Below are positions 1 through 6,339 of a DNA stretch of 9,936 nt, piece by piece. The DNA comes from DAOUET01 sp034430155 (GTDB taxonomy: Bacteria; Chloroflexota; Anaerolineae; Anaerolineales; UBA4823). The translations under genes and the position numbers were made by a program. How positions within the stretch are numbered: position 1 is the first letter of the stretch; the number at the start of each line of letters is the position of its first letter. Under the pieces are notes generated by a model, which was not told the DNA's origin, did not search any database, and worked only from the letters and a program-made list of their open reading frames with translations. The stretch spans positions 1 to 9,936 of the forward strand of contig DAOUET010000139.1 in NCBI GenBank assembly GCA_034430155.1. The letters run 5' to 3'.

Positions 1-166
1 TGACCGCTTTTACCGAGCGGATCGCTCACGCAGCCGGGCCGAAGGGGGAGCCGGACTGGGCTTGACCATCGCACGTCAGCTGGCTGAAGGGCATGGTGGG
101 AGGCTAATAGCGCACAATCATCCCGAGGGAGGGGCCGTGATTATCCTAACCCTGCCTTATGATTGA
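1..166 (+). CDS. Sensor histidine kinase, C-terminal end (partial)
   Basis: This is the last part of a two-component sensor kinase; the rest lies left of the window. The frame starting at base 2 gives 54 residues ending in TGA at 164-166. It contains an F-box-like DRFYRAD at residues 1-7 and the G2 box GAGLGLTIA at about 16-24, followed by RQLAEGHGG. This order is the hallmark of the HATPase_c ATP-binding domain of HisKA-type kinases, where the glycine-rich loop closes over ATP. The protein ends a few residues after the last beta strand, as these kinases normally do, so the C-terminus looks complete. The pst operon lies about 6 kb to the right, which makes a PhoR-like role conceivable, but nothing in this fragment shows the sensed signal. 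The stop overlaps the end of a convergent permease remnant. Confidence 0.9.
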   Translation, partial: DRFYRADRSRSRAEGGAGLGLTIARQLAEGHGGRLIAHNHPEGGAVIILTLPYD

Positions 167-636
167 AGCGTTTCATTAACCCAACCTCTGGTGAGCTGGT
201 GCATCCTGAAAGACGGTAGCAAAAGTATCATACCGCTAAGCGACCAGACTGCCAAATCGAATCATGGGTTAAGCGTACCTGTTCCCAGTACCCTATACTT
301 CATCAAATCCTGTACATGAGTCAGCGGAGAGAGATAGGCCACTGCCCGCGCCGCGGGCGCTATCTCACCTGGAGGAACAAACACACCGCTGATGAAGAGC
401 AGCCCTCAGCGCAGAAGATTGCTGGGCATTTGCACGTCAGCGGGGTTGCGAGTGGGGATAGAGCCGAAGATCAATCCCAGATCGAAAAAGGGAAACGATC
501 CAAGGATGATACCGGCGATCAGGAGGCCAGGGCGAGCTACCTTGGCACCAAAAGCGAGAATACCGATCAAAGCCGATATGACCGCCAAGGCCTTTGAGAT
601 GGAGCTGCTAGAGGGGACCTGGTTACCAAGACTGGT
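157..636 (-). pseudogene. ABC-2 type transporter permease remnant with two in-frame TGA stops
   Basis: Read on the minus strand, one frame stays open from 636 down to the TAA at 157-159 except for TGA at 406-408 and at 262-264. The conceptual protein has two hydrophobic segments (ALAVISALIGILAF, LLIAGIILGSFPFFDLGLIFGS). These are followed by MPSNLLR, stop, GLLFISGVFVP and AYLSPLTHVQDLMKY, then LNP, stop, FDLAVWSLSGMILLL. The order N-L-L-R, then F-I-S-G-V-F-x-P, then A-Y-L-S-P-L-T matches the C-terminal half of ABC-2 exporter permeases (DrrB/YhhJ-like drug or polysaccharide export). At the second stop, W is common in the family, so TGG to TGA is a simple explanation. Upstream, a TGA at 637-639 and a TAA at 667-669 close the frame and I cannot find the N-terminal half. 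No ATP-binding partner gene is visible. I infer a dead gene; the fold assignment rests on motif recognition only. Confidence 0.72.
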
Positions 637-796
637 TCAGGGCTTATGGTTCCTGGCTCGAGGATCTTAAGACACAATATCAATCCCAGATTATGGTCAT
701 GGGCGAGGGGCCAGATCAGCCAGGCAAGGCAGGTCTTGATGTGGATGAATTACCCGGAGATTGAAATTGCTACAACGAAAACCGTGAAATCAGCCT

Positions 797-830
797 AAGC
801 CGACTGTTCTTAGCCGACGAAGGTCGGCTT
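797..830. terminator. GC-rich hairpin, possible terminator with two alternative stems
   Basis: AGCCGAC at 812-818 pairs perfectly with GTCGGCT at 823-829 around a GAAG tetraloop. A second upstream copy, AAGCCGAC at 797-804, can pair with the same right arm (GTCGGCTT, 823-830). The two folds are therefore mutually exclusive. Only a short T run follows on the plus strand, so an intrinsic terminator is possible but not typical. A structured remnant of a lost element is an alternative. Confidence 0.4.
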
Positions 831-895
831 TGCGCTCTCATTGGTGCAGTTTTAACTGCTGTCGCCCCACAAGCCCAGAAGGCCCAACCGGAATT

Positions 896-925
896 TCTCA
901 CTCCCTGCGGGGAGCCAAAATGAGA
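896..925. repeat. Imperfect inverted repeat (hairpin)
   Basis: CTCCC at 901-905 pairs with GGGAG at 910-914 around TGCG. TCTCA at 896-900 pairs with TGAGA at 921-925, with an unpaired CCAAAA on the right side. TTTTGGG follows on the plus strand. It could be a weak terminator. No gene ends close enough to assign it. Confidence 0.3.
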
Positions 926-1009
926 TTTTGGGAGGGTCGTATCTGATTCAAAATTTTTGTGAGCGCCTTCGATAACTCCTCCGGCGATTGAAAGTCGCAG
1001 GGACAGAAA

Positions 1010-1022
1010 GCAGGAATCCTGC
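1010..1022. repeat. 13-base perfect palindrome around one base
   Basis: GCAGGA and TCCTGC are exact reverse complements around a single A. A symmetrical site this short can be a protein-binding site or chance. It lies just before the lamin-tail fragment and no promoter or gene start nearby gives it a role. Confidence 0.25.
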
Positions 1023-1030
1023 CTGCGGGG

Positions 1031-1189
1031 GCTTTGCTCAACGCTTGTGATTTTGGCCAGGATATTAGTTTTCCAGGGTTCGTCTTAAATCCCGGTCAGT
1101 CCTGTCGAGTGTACACGAACAAGAACCATCCTGAAACATGAGGGTTTAGTTTCCAAAGTGGGCAGGCCATCTGGAATAACAAAGGCGCT
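1031..1189 (+). pseudogene. Lamin-tail domain (LTD) protein fragment, broken by TGA
   Basis: The frame at 1031 gives ALLNACDFGQDISFPGF, then VLNPGQSCRVYTNKNHPET, a TGA at 1139-1141, then GFSFQSGQAIWNNKG. The succession G-x-D-x-x-F-P-x-F-x-L-x-P-G-Q, R-V-Y-T-N, H-P-E-x, G-F-S-F, A-I-W-N-N-K-G is the central part of the lamin-tail (LTD) fold. LTD is an immunoglobulin-like domain found in many secreted or surface bacterial proteins. The family usually has one residue (often C or W) between HPET and GFSF, exactly where TGA stands. The N-terminal beta strands are not found in frame upstream, and the expected end after NNKG is replaced by integrase sequence in another frame. I read it as a piece of a dead gene; its original role cannot be told. 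Confidence 0.6.
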
Positions 1190-1298
1190 TGACGAGTTCC
1201 TGACCTGGTACGTTGACCGGGGTAATCCCGGACTGACCAAGGCAACGGTCAACGAGTACCGCCAGCACCTGCAAGGGCAGGTCTGGGGGCGGCGGTGA
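1185..1298 (+). pseudogene. Tyrosine recombinase/integrase N-terminal (core-binding) fragment
   Basis: The frame ending with TGA at 1296-1298 reads ALDEFLTWYVDRGN, then PGLTKATVNEYRQHLQGQ, then VWGRR. The pattern FLxW, a short spacer and T-x-x-T-V-x-x-Y-x-x-H-L is that of the SAM-like core-binding domain at the start of XerC/D-type tyrosine recombinases. That domain clamps DNA in the full enzyme. Only about 35 residues of it remain. The catalytic domain with the R-H-R-Y residues is absent, and the sequence after the stop up to 1378 shows no continuation. The frame is open back to 1089, but bases before about 1185 code for lamin-tail sequence in a different frame, so the homology begins at a junction. 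This is a remnant of a mobile element or integrase gene without activity. Confidence 0.6.
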
Positions 1299-1378
1299 TT
1301 ACTCCGTGACGTAATGCAGGCTAATGGTGGGTGAGTTGGATTCGGATCCAGGCGAGGAAGCGGCGGTAGGCGAGGGGG

Positions 1379-3721
1379 TTAAAACGGCCAGATAATGGGC
1401 AGCACCAGCAATACCACCAGCAACACCACCAGGGTAAGGGGTGTGCCAACCTTGAGGTAATCGGAGAAACGGTAGCCGCCAGGCCCCATGACCAGCAGGT
1501 TGGCAGAGTGGCCGACCGGGCTTAATAATGCGGCGGAAGCGGAGACGGCCACGACCATCATCAAGGGATAGGGCGAGATGCCCAGGTCCGCGGCAGTGTT
1601 CAGGGCGATGGGCGCCAGGAGGACCGCTACGGCCGGATTGGGTATGACCTGCGAAGCCAGGGAGGCCAGGATGAACAGCCCAGCGGTGACCGCCAGTGGC
1701 CCCAACCCGCCCAGGGTGGAGATAACCCCATCAGCGAGGAAGCGGGCTGCGCCGGTCTGCTGCATGGCGATGCCTAAAGGCAGCATCCCGGCAATGAGAA
1801 AGATGGCTTTCCATTCGATATGGCGGTAAGCCTCCTCCATGTTCAGGCAGCCGGTGAGGATCATTAATACCACACCCACCACTGCCGAGATGGCAATAGG
1901 CAGCCAGCCAAGGATGACCGGCAGCAGGACCACTGCCATAACCAGCATAGCGACCGGCGCTTTTTCCAGGCGGGGAGCCACCTGGGCCTCTTCGGTGAGC
2001 ACCAGGAAATCAGGTTCGCTGCCCAACATACGCAGCCTCTGGCGCGGTCCATAGAGCAGAAGGGCGTCGCCAAAGCGCAAGCTCATGTCACGCAGGCCAG
2101 AGCGGTAAGCCCGTCCCTCACGCCAGATGGCCAGCACACTCAGCCCGAACTTGGCGCGGAAGTTCAGTTCGCGCAAGGATTTCCCGGACAGAGTGGTATG
2201 GGGAGAGAGTACGGCTTCGACCAGCCCGATCTCCTCCGATTCGATCTCGCCCAGGTCAGGGGGCACGCGGGTGTCGATCTCCAGGCTGCGCAGGCCCGCG
2301 ATGATCACCAGATCAGACTGTTTGCCCTTGACCAGCAGAGTATCACCACCCATAAGCTTTTCCTCAGGATCGGGCATCAAATGAGTCTGGCCATCCCGCA
2401 CGATGCCCAAAACGCCCAGCCCGAAGGCATCCCCAAGCCGGCTTTCGATGAGCGATTTGCCCACCAGAGCGGAATCAGGCGGCAGGTTTACCACCATAAG
2501 CCGCTCTTCCAAGTGGTAATCTTCCAGCGATTCGGGTCTGGAGAGCAGCAGGTCTGAATCAGCTTGCATCTCTTCGAGATGGCGGCGATAGCCTTGCAGC
2601 AGGAGGATGTCGTCCGTCAGAAGGGGGATGCTCTCCAGGTTGGTGCGTAGGACCACATCACCCCGACGGATGGCCAGCACGATGACGTCATAGCTATGGC
2701 GGAAACCCGTCTGGTGCAGGGTGTGGCCGATCAAGTGCGAGCCGGGAGATAACCTGGCCTCGACCAGTTCGATCTCGGCTGAGACCAGACGCTCAATGCT
2801 GAGGTCTTCCCTGGTAAGCTCCAGATTATTCCGGTCATGCAGCTCCAGCAACCGGTCGAGACGGCCCTCGACCAACAGTTTGTCACCGGATTGGAGGCAA
2901 AACTTGGGGTCGGGGGCCAGCTGGGTGCGTCCATTGCGGATGACGGCCACGATATTTAGGCCCAGGACAGAGCCCAAGCGGCTTTCAGCCAGGGTTTTGC
3001 CGTGTAGGGTCGATTTGGCGGGCAGGTGCAGGATTAGCATGCGTTCGTGCAAATCGTAAAGAGACTTGAAAGCCGCCTGCCGGTCGGACTGGAACTCTTT
3101 GGTGATATCGCGCTCGGGCAGGAGGTGGCGCCCGACCAGGGCCATAAAGGCGGTGCCGGCCAGCAGCACTGTCACCCCGACAGGCGTGAAATCGAACATC
3201 TGGAAGGGGCGTAAACCGGCCTCCTTCAGAGCTTCGCTGATCAGGATGTTGGGGGGTGTACCAATCAGGGTGTTCAGGCCGCCCAGGAGAGTGGCGAAGG
3301 CCAGGGGGATTAAAAGTTTGGAGGTGGAGCGTTTCTTGCGGCGGGCCATGTCAATGACCACGGGCAGGAAAAGGGCGGCAACACCGATGTCATTCATAAA
3401 GCCGGACAGGATGCCGGCAGTCAACATGATGATCACCAGCAGGCGTACTTCGCTTTCTCCAGCCAGCTGCAGCATACGCCGGCCGAGCAGCCCGGCCACA
3501 CCGGTGCGGGCCAGCCCACCGCTAAGGATCAAGATCGCCCACACCGTCACCACAGCTGGATTGCTGAAGCCAGACAGGGCCTCAGTGGGGGTGACCAGCC
3601 CGGCCAGCGCCAGGCTTACCATCACTAGGAGAGCGACCACGTCCATGCGAACCCATTCAGTGATGAAAAGGACGATGGCGAGCGCCAGGATGCTTAATAC
3701 GGTAATGATCTCAAGGGTCAT
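1379..3721 (-). CDS. SLC13/DASS-family permease with four RCK_C domains
   Basis: This is an inner-membrane secondary transporter of the SLC13 (divalent anion:Na+ symporter, CitT/SAC1-like) type. Residues 1-202 form the first membrane block, with SNPAVVTVWA (53-62), GFMNDIGVAALFLP (107-120) and GGLNTLIGTPPNIL (147-160). Residues about 585-780 form the second, with SPVGHSANLLVMGPGGY (734-750). The loops GTPPN and SPVGHSAN occupy the usual ion/substrate re-entrant sites. Between the blocks lie four RCK_C (TrkA_C) units at about 225-295, 313-385, 404-478 and 495-577, which bind ligands in cytosolic gating modules. Family members usually have two. The ATG at 3721 is preceded by GAGGG at a spacing of 9, and the stop is TAA. 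The next gene upstream on the same strand is a shorter paralog, separated by 470 bases, so separate transcription is likely. Known relatives with this layout move sulfate, but the substrate here is not determined. Confidence 0.93.
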   Translation of the reverse strand: MTLEIITVLSILALAIVLFITEWVRMDVVALLVMVSLALAGLVTPTEALSGFSNPAVVTVWAILILSGGLARTGVAGLLGRRMLQLAGESEVRLLVIIMLTAGILSGFMNDIGVAALFLPVVIDMARRKKRSTSKLLIPLAFATLLGGLNTLIGTPPNILISEALKEAGLRPFQMFDFTPVGVTVLLAGTAFMALVGRHLLPERDITKEFQSDRQAAFKSLYDLHERMLILHLPAKSTLHGKTLAESRLGSVLGLNIVAVIRNGRTQLAPDPKFCLQSGDKLLVEGRLDRLLELHDRNNLELTREDLSIERLVSAEIELVEARLSPGSHLIGHTLHQTGFRHSYDVIVLAIRRGDVVLRTNLESIPLLTDDILLLQGYRRHLEEMQADSDLLLSRPESLEDYHLEERLMVVNLPPDSALVGKSLIESRLGDAFGLGVLGIVRDGQTHLMPDPEEKLMGGDTLLVKGKQSDLVIIAGLRSLEIDTRVPPDLGEIESEEIGLVEAVLSPHTTLSGKSLRELNFRAKFGLSVLAIWREGRAYRSGLRDMSLRFGDALLLYGPRQRLRMLGSEPDFLVLTEEAQVAPRLEKAPVAMLVMAVVLLPVILGWLPIAISAVVGVVLMILTGCLNMEEAYRHIEWKAIFLIAGMLPLGIAMQQTGAARFLADGVISTLGGLGPLAVTAGLFILASLASQVIPNPAVAVLLAPIALNTAADLGISPYPLMMVVAVSASAALLSPVGHSANLLVMGPGGYRFSDYLKVGTPLTLVVLLVVLLVLPIIWPF

Positions 3722-3800
3722 GTCCTGTTTCCCTCGCGATCCAGCCGTATAGGAGAAGATCCTGCGGGTTTGTTCATATCAGGGAGGTTTCTTTAAAAAT

Positions 3801-3806
3801 ATTATA
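3801..3806 (-). promoter_or_regulatory. Candidate -10 box for the 780-aa permease
   Basis: On the minus strand the bases read TATAAT, an exact sigma-70 -10 consensus, in an AT-rich block (about 3792-3815) some 80 bases before the permease start. The sequence 17 bases upstream (TATAAA) is a poor -35. The same AT-rich block could also serve the divergent MoaD-like remnant. This is seen by eye only. Confidence 0.4.
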
Positions 3807-3816
3807 TCTATATTCT

Positions 3817-3843
3817 CTCAGGGTTTATAGAGTCCTCCCTGAG
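3817..3843. repeat. Inverted repeat CTCAGGG / CCCTGAG
   Basis: CTCAGGG at 3817-3823 and CCCTGAG at 3837-3843 are exact reverse complements 13 bases apart. The right arm runs into the GAGGAG ribosome binding site (3841-3846) of the MoaD-like remnant, and the repeat lies upstream of the minus-strand -10 box. It could be an operator or an RNA hairpin hiding that site. Function is not shown. Confidence 0.35.
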
Positions 3844-3853
3844 GAGTTATGCC

Positions 3854-4075
3854 ATGGTCTTATACGAAAAACTCTAGACAACCCTGAGTCGCTACGCCGA
3901 TGGTCTGATCTCGGGCACGCCCTTCGAGGTCGAGCTGCCTGAAGGGGTCAGCTTTCAAAACCTCGTGGATTACTTAAAGATCCGGGCGGATGGGACCAAG
4001 ATCACCTTTGTCAACAGGATCATCGCATGGGGTCCTTTCGATGCTGCTTCGGAGTGGCGATGGTGGGTGAGATGA
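3854..4075 (+). pseudogene. MoaD/ThiS-family sulfur-carrier pseudogene
   Basis: From ATG at 3854 the frame reads MVLYEKL, TAG at 3875-3877, then TTLSRYADGLISGTPFEVEL, PEGVSFQNLVDYLKI, and KITFVNRIIAWG before drifting into WRWWVR and TGA. The layout is that of the MoaD/ThiS ubiquitin-like sulfur carriers: K-L-(Y)-A-T-L-x-R-Y-A-D-G, then P-F-E-V-E-L-P-E-G-x-x-x-x-x-L-V, then K-x-x-F-V-N-G. These proteins carry sulfur on a C-terminal Gly-Gly for molybdopterin, thiamine or tungsten-enzyme cofactors. Here the start is cut by TAG and the normal D-G-D-E-V ending with terminal GG is missing, so it cannot work as a carrier. A GAGGAG ribosome binding site sits 7 bases before the ATG. Downstream, a short frame to the TAA at 4126-4128 (ends SLLHDYESG) is not recognised and may be an unrelated piece. 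Confidence 0.65.
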
Positions 4076-4191
4076 GCGAGGCGATACGGACGGACCCGAG
4101 CCTGCTCCACGATTACGAGAGTGGATAAGTGACCGGTTGGTCAGGAGTTAAGGAACAGGGGGAGGTCAGGCCATACCAGCCTGGGTGCTTT

Positions 4192-5976
4192 TCAAGGGTA
4201 AAACGGCCAGATGACCGGCAAGAAGATCATTGAGACGACGAAGAGTGCTACGGTAAGCAACAGGCCCACCCGGGCATAGTCGAAGAAGCGATAGCCTCCC
4301 GGGCCGAAGACGAGCACGTTGGCTTTGTGACCCACAGGGGAGAGGAAGCTGGTCGCCGCTCCGATCACCACGGCCATGGTAAAGGTCAGGTAATTCACCT
4401 GCAAACTCAGGGCAGTGTCCACCGCGATGGGGACGATCAGGACGATGGCGGCCGCGTTGGACATCGGTTGGGTGACCAGGGCGGAGAGAAGGTAAATCCC
4501 AGCCAGCAGACCGTAAGGCCCCCATCTACCCAGAGCACCCAACAAGAGGTCGGCCAGGTACTGGGTCGTACCGGTATTTTCCATGGCTATCCCTAAGGAG
4601 AGCATCCCACCAACCAGGAAGACCGTACGCCAGTCGATGCTCTCGTAGGCCTGGTCCATTGAAAGGCAGCCAGTTAACACCATCGAGACGGAACCGACCA
4701 CCATAGCGGTGGCGATGCCAAAATTGGTGAAAATGGCCAGGAGGATTACCAGCAGCATGATTCCAGTGGCGATAGGTGCCTTATTCAGCTGCTTGCGCCC
4801 CAGTTCCACCGGCTCGAGGACCAGAAACTCATTGCCTTCCTGGAGGGTGCTCACCCGACCTGGCGGTCCCTGCAACAGTAATGCGTCGCCGAATTGAAGC
4901 TTCACATCACGAAGGCGCTCGGTGATGACTTCTCCCTGGCGCCAGATGGCCAGCGCGGTGAACCCAAAGCGATCACGAAATCTCACCTCTTTCAGGGAAC
5001 GACCGACCATCGTGGATTTAGGCGCCAGGGTGGCTTCGATGATATGCAATTGCTCCGTCTCCAGGGTGGCCAGTTCAAATTCGTGACTCCCAACCAGCGT
5101 AAGATTCAAAGCCGCCTGGGCAGCGATTAGATTGCTGGCTGAACCCTCGATGATAAGAGAATCACCCTGTTGGAGAGCGTAATCGCGGTGAAGCCCGACG
5201 ATGGGTTTGTCGTCCTTGAGGATGGATAACACTGTCAGGTCATACGTGGCTCCCAGGTCTGATTCGTACAGCCTTTTACCATTCAATGGGCTTTCCGGCA
5301 AAACCTGAACTTCGCTAATATATTCTCGCAATTTCAAAGGCGTACCTGGGTCAGTCGGTGCCTCCCGCACCGGGAGCAGCCGGCGCCCCACGATGACCAT
5401 ATAGATGATTCCTGTAGCCAGAACCAGAGCGCCCATAGGGGTGATTTCAAAGAAACCGAAACCCTTCAGCCCACGAGCCAGCAGAATTCCTTGCGCCAGG
5501 ATGTTGGCGGGGGTACCGATGAGGGTCATTTTCCCTCCCAGCAAGGAGGAGAAGGCCAGGGGGATAAGCAGCTTGGAGACCGGGATATGGGTTTTCCTGG
5601 AGATACCAATGACGGCCGGCATAAGCACAGCAACTGCCCCCACGTTATTCATGAAAGCTGACATACAACCACAGATCAACATGATCACTACAATCAACCT
5701 GGCCTCGCTGGCGCCAGATAATCGTAAAATCAGCGAACCCAAATAATCAGCCACACCGGTCCTGAACAGCCCCCCGGACACAATGTAAACTGCCCATATG
5801 GTGATCACTGCCGGGTTGGCAAATCCGAGAAAGACATCCTCTTTACTAACCAACCCGGTGATAGAAACTGCCAGCAGTACCAATAAAGCGACCAGATCGA
5901 CGCGTAATTTCTCTGTGGCAAACAGGAGCATTGCCATGAGAATAATTGCCAGGGTCAGTGTAATTTCAGGAGTCAC
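4192..5976 (-). CDS. SLC13/DASS-family permease with two RCK_C domains
   Basis: A paralog of the neighbouring 780-aa permease: a membrane transporter of the SLC13 (anion:Na+ symporter) group with a cytosolic regulatory insert. The first membrane block spans residues 1-202, with ANPAVITIWAVYIVSGG (53-69), AFMNNVGAVAVLMP (107-120) and GGKMTLIGTPANIL (147-160). RCK_C units lie at about 218-287 and 303-385. The second membrane block spans 398-594, with FLSPVGHKANVLVFGPGGY (544-562). Both halves align with the paralog without gaps at the motifs; the 186-residue length difference equals one pair of RCK_C units. The start is GTG at 5976, supported by AAGGAG six bases upstream on the minus strand; the stop is TGA. 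A weak -10-like TAAAAT on the minus strand at 6028-6033 is the nearest promoter candidate. The substrate is unknown; sulfate or another divalent anion is possible from relatives such as Sll0640. Confidence 0.93.
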   Translation of the reverse strand: MTPEITLTLAIILMAMLLFATEKLRVDLVALLVLLAVSITGLVSKEDVFLGFANPAVITIWAVYIVSGGLFRTGVADYLGSLILRLSGASEARLIVVIMLICGCMSAFMNNVGAVAVLMPAVIGISRKTHIPVSKLLIPLAFSSLLGGKMTLIGTPANILAQGILLARGLKGFGFFEITPMGALVLATGIIYMVIVGRRLLPVREAPTDPGTPLKLREYISEVQVLPESPLNGKRLYESDLGATYDLTVLSILKDDKPIVGLHRDYALQQGDSLIIEGSASNLIAAQAALNLTLVGSHEFELATLETEQLHIIEATLAPKSTMVGRSLKEVRFRDRFGFTALAIWRQGEVITERLRDVKLQFGDALLLQGPPGRVSTLQEGNEFLVLEPVELGRKQLNKAPIATGIMLLVILLAIFTNFGIATAMVVGSVSMVLTGCLSMDQAYESIDWRTVFLVGGMLSLGIAMENTGTTQYLADLLLGALGRWGPYGLLAGIYLLSALVTQPMSNAAAIVLIVPIAVDTALSLQVNYLTFTMAVVIGAATSFLSPVGHKANVLVFGPGGYRFFDYARVGLLLTVALFVVSMIFLPVIWPFYP

Positions 5977-6095
5977 CCGGAACTCCTTATCATGGAGTTA
6001 GCAGTTGAAGTTTGGCGAACCAACAGCATTTTAACGAATTGGGACAAAAAGAGTGAGGAGTTTGTACCTTTGGGTTCATTTTTCTTTACATCTTC

Positions 6096-6317
6096 GTGGA
6101 GTTGCTACTCGATTACATCTTGCAGATCGATTTCAGGCAAAGATGGATCAGCCACGTTCCATATATCATATTGGAATATATCGCTTTATTCGGGTTAATC
6201 GGGATTTCATTCTCGATTAATGCGACCTGGGGATATCTGGTCTCGATTTCATTCTGGGCGGTGCTGGCCAGTTTGATCTATCTCTACCGGGGTAGGGGTA
6301 AGCAAGTAACTGGTTGA
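6096..6317 (+). CDS. Small membrane protein, probably the 3' part of a frameshifted gene
   Basis: The GTG at 6096 opens 73 residues that I do not recognise. Two hydrophobic stretches are clear (IILEYIALFGLIGISFSI and WGYLVSISFWAVLASLIYLY), ending in a basic RGRGK tail. The same frame is open upstream to 6057 and adds another hydrophobic run (FGFIFLYIFVELLLDYIL), but it has no start codon there. An overlapping frame starting with ATG at 5992 (MELAVEVWRTN ... KKSEEFVPL) would join it exactly if one base were added in the GGG at 6072-6074. A three-segment membrane protein spanning 5992-6317 is therefore likely the original gene. GTG 6096 has no good ribosome binding site. The ATG at 5992 is only 15 bases from the divergent permease start. 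Confidence 0.5.
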   Translation: MELLLDYILQIDFRQRWISHVPYIILEYIALFGLIGISFSINATWGYLVSISFWAVLASLIYLYRGRGKQVTG

Positions 6318-6339
6318 TCGGGGATAAGGAAATCGAAGG

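Larger units (their letters stand above)
637..1030. other. Non-coding or decayed stretch
   Basis: I find no recognisable gene in this stretch of about 390 bases. It contains the hairpins described at 797-830 and 896-925. One plus-strand frame (612-923) is open except for a single TGA at 762-764. Its conceptual product includes FRAYGSWLEDLKTQYQ and ISLSRLFLADEGR, which I cannot assign to a family. It has no clear ribosome binding site and may be chance or another remnant. The neighbouring stretches on both sides are pseudogenes, so decayed coding DNA is plausible. Confidence 0.5.

Noticed and set aside
316..670. Two plus-strand reading frames over the permease remnant
   Set aside because: They are antisense to a frame with recognisable permease motifs. 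Their own products are polar, low-complexity and match no family pattern I know.
157..1141. Reassignment of TGA to tryptophan (alternative genetic code)
   Set aside because: Intact genes in the window end in TGA at the expected family length (kinase, pstA, pstC, 594-aa permease) and contain no internal TGA. Decay explains the remnants better.
3066..3752. 228-codon plus-strand open frame opposite the start of the 780-aa permease
   Set aside because: Its product is rich in R, S, T and P, as expected for the antisense of membrane-protein codons, and has no domain. The permease on the other strand is certain.
4126..4191. Terminator after the 594-aa permease
   Set aside because: Only 4-5 base stems (GACC/GGTC, CAGGC/GCCTG) without a following T run are present. 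This is too weak to call.
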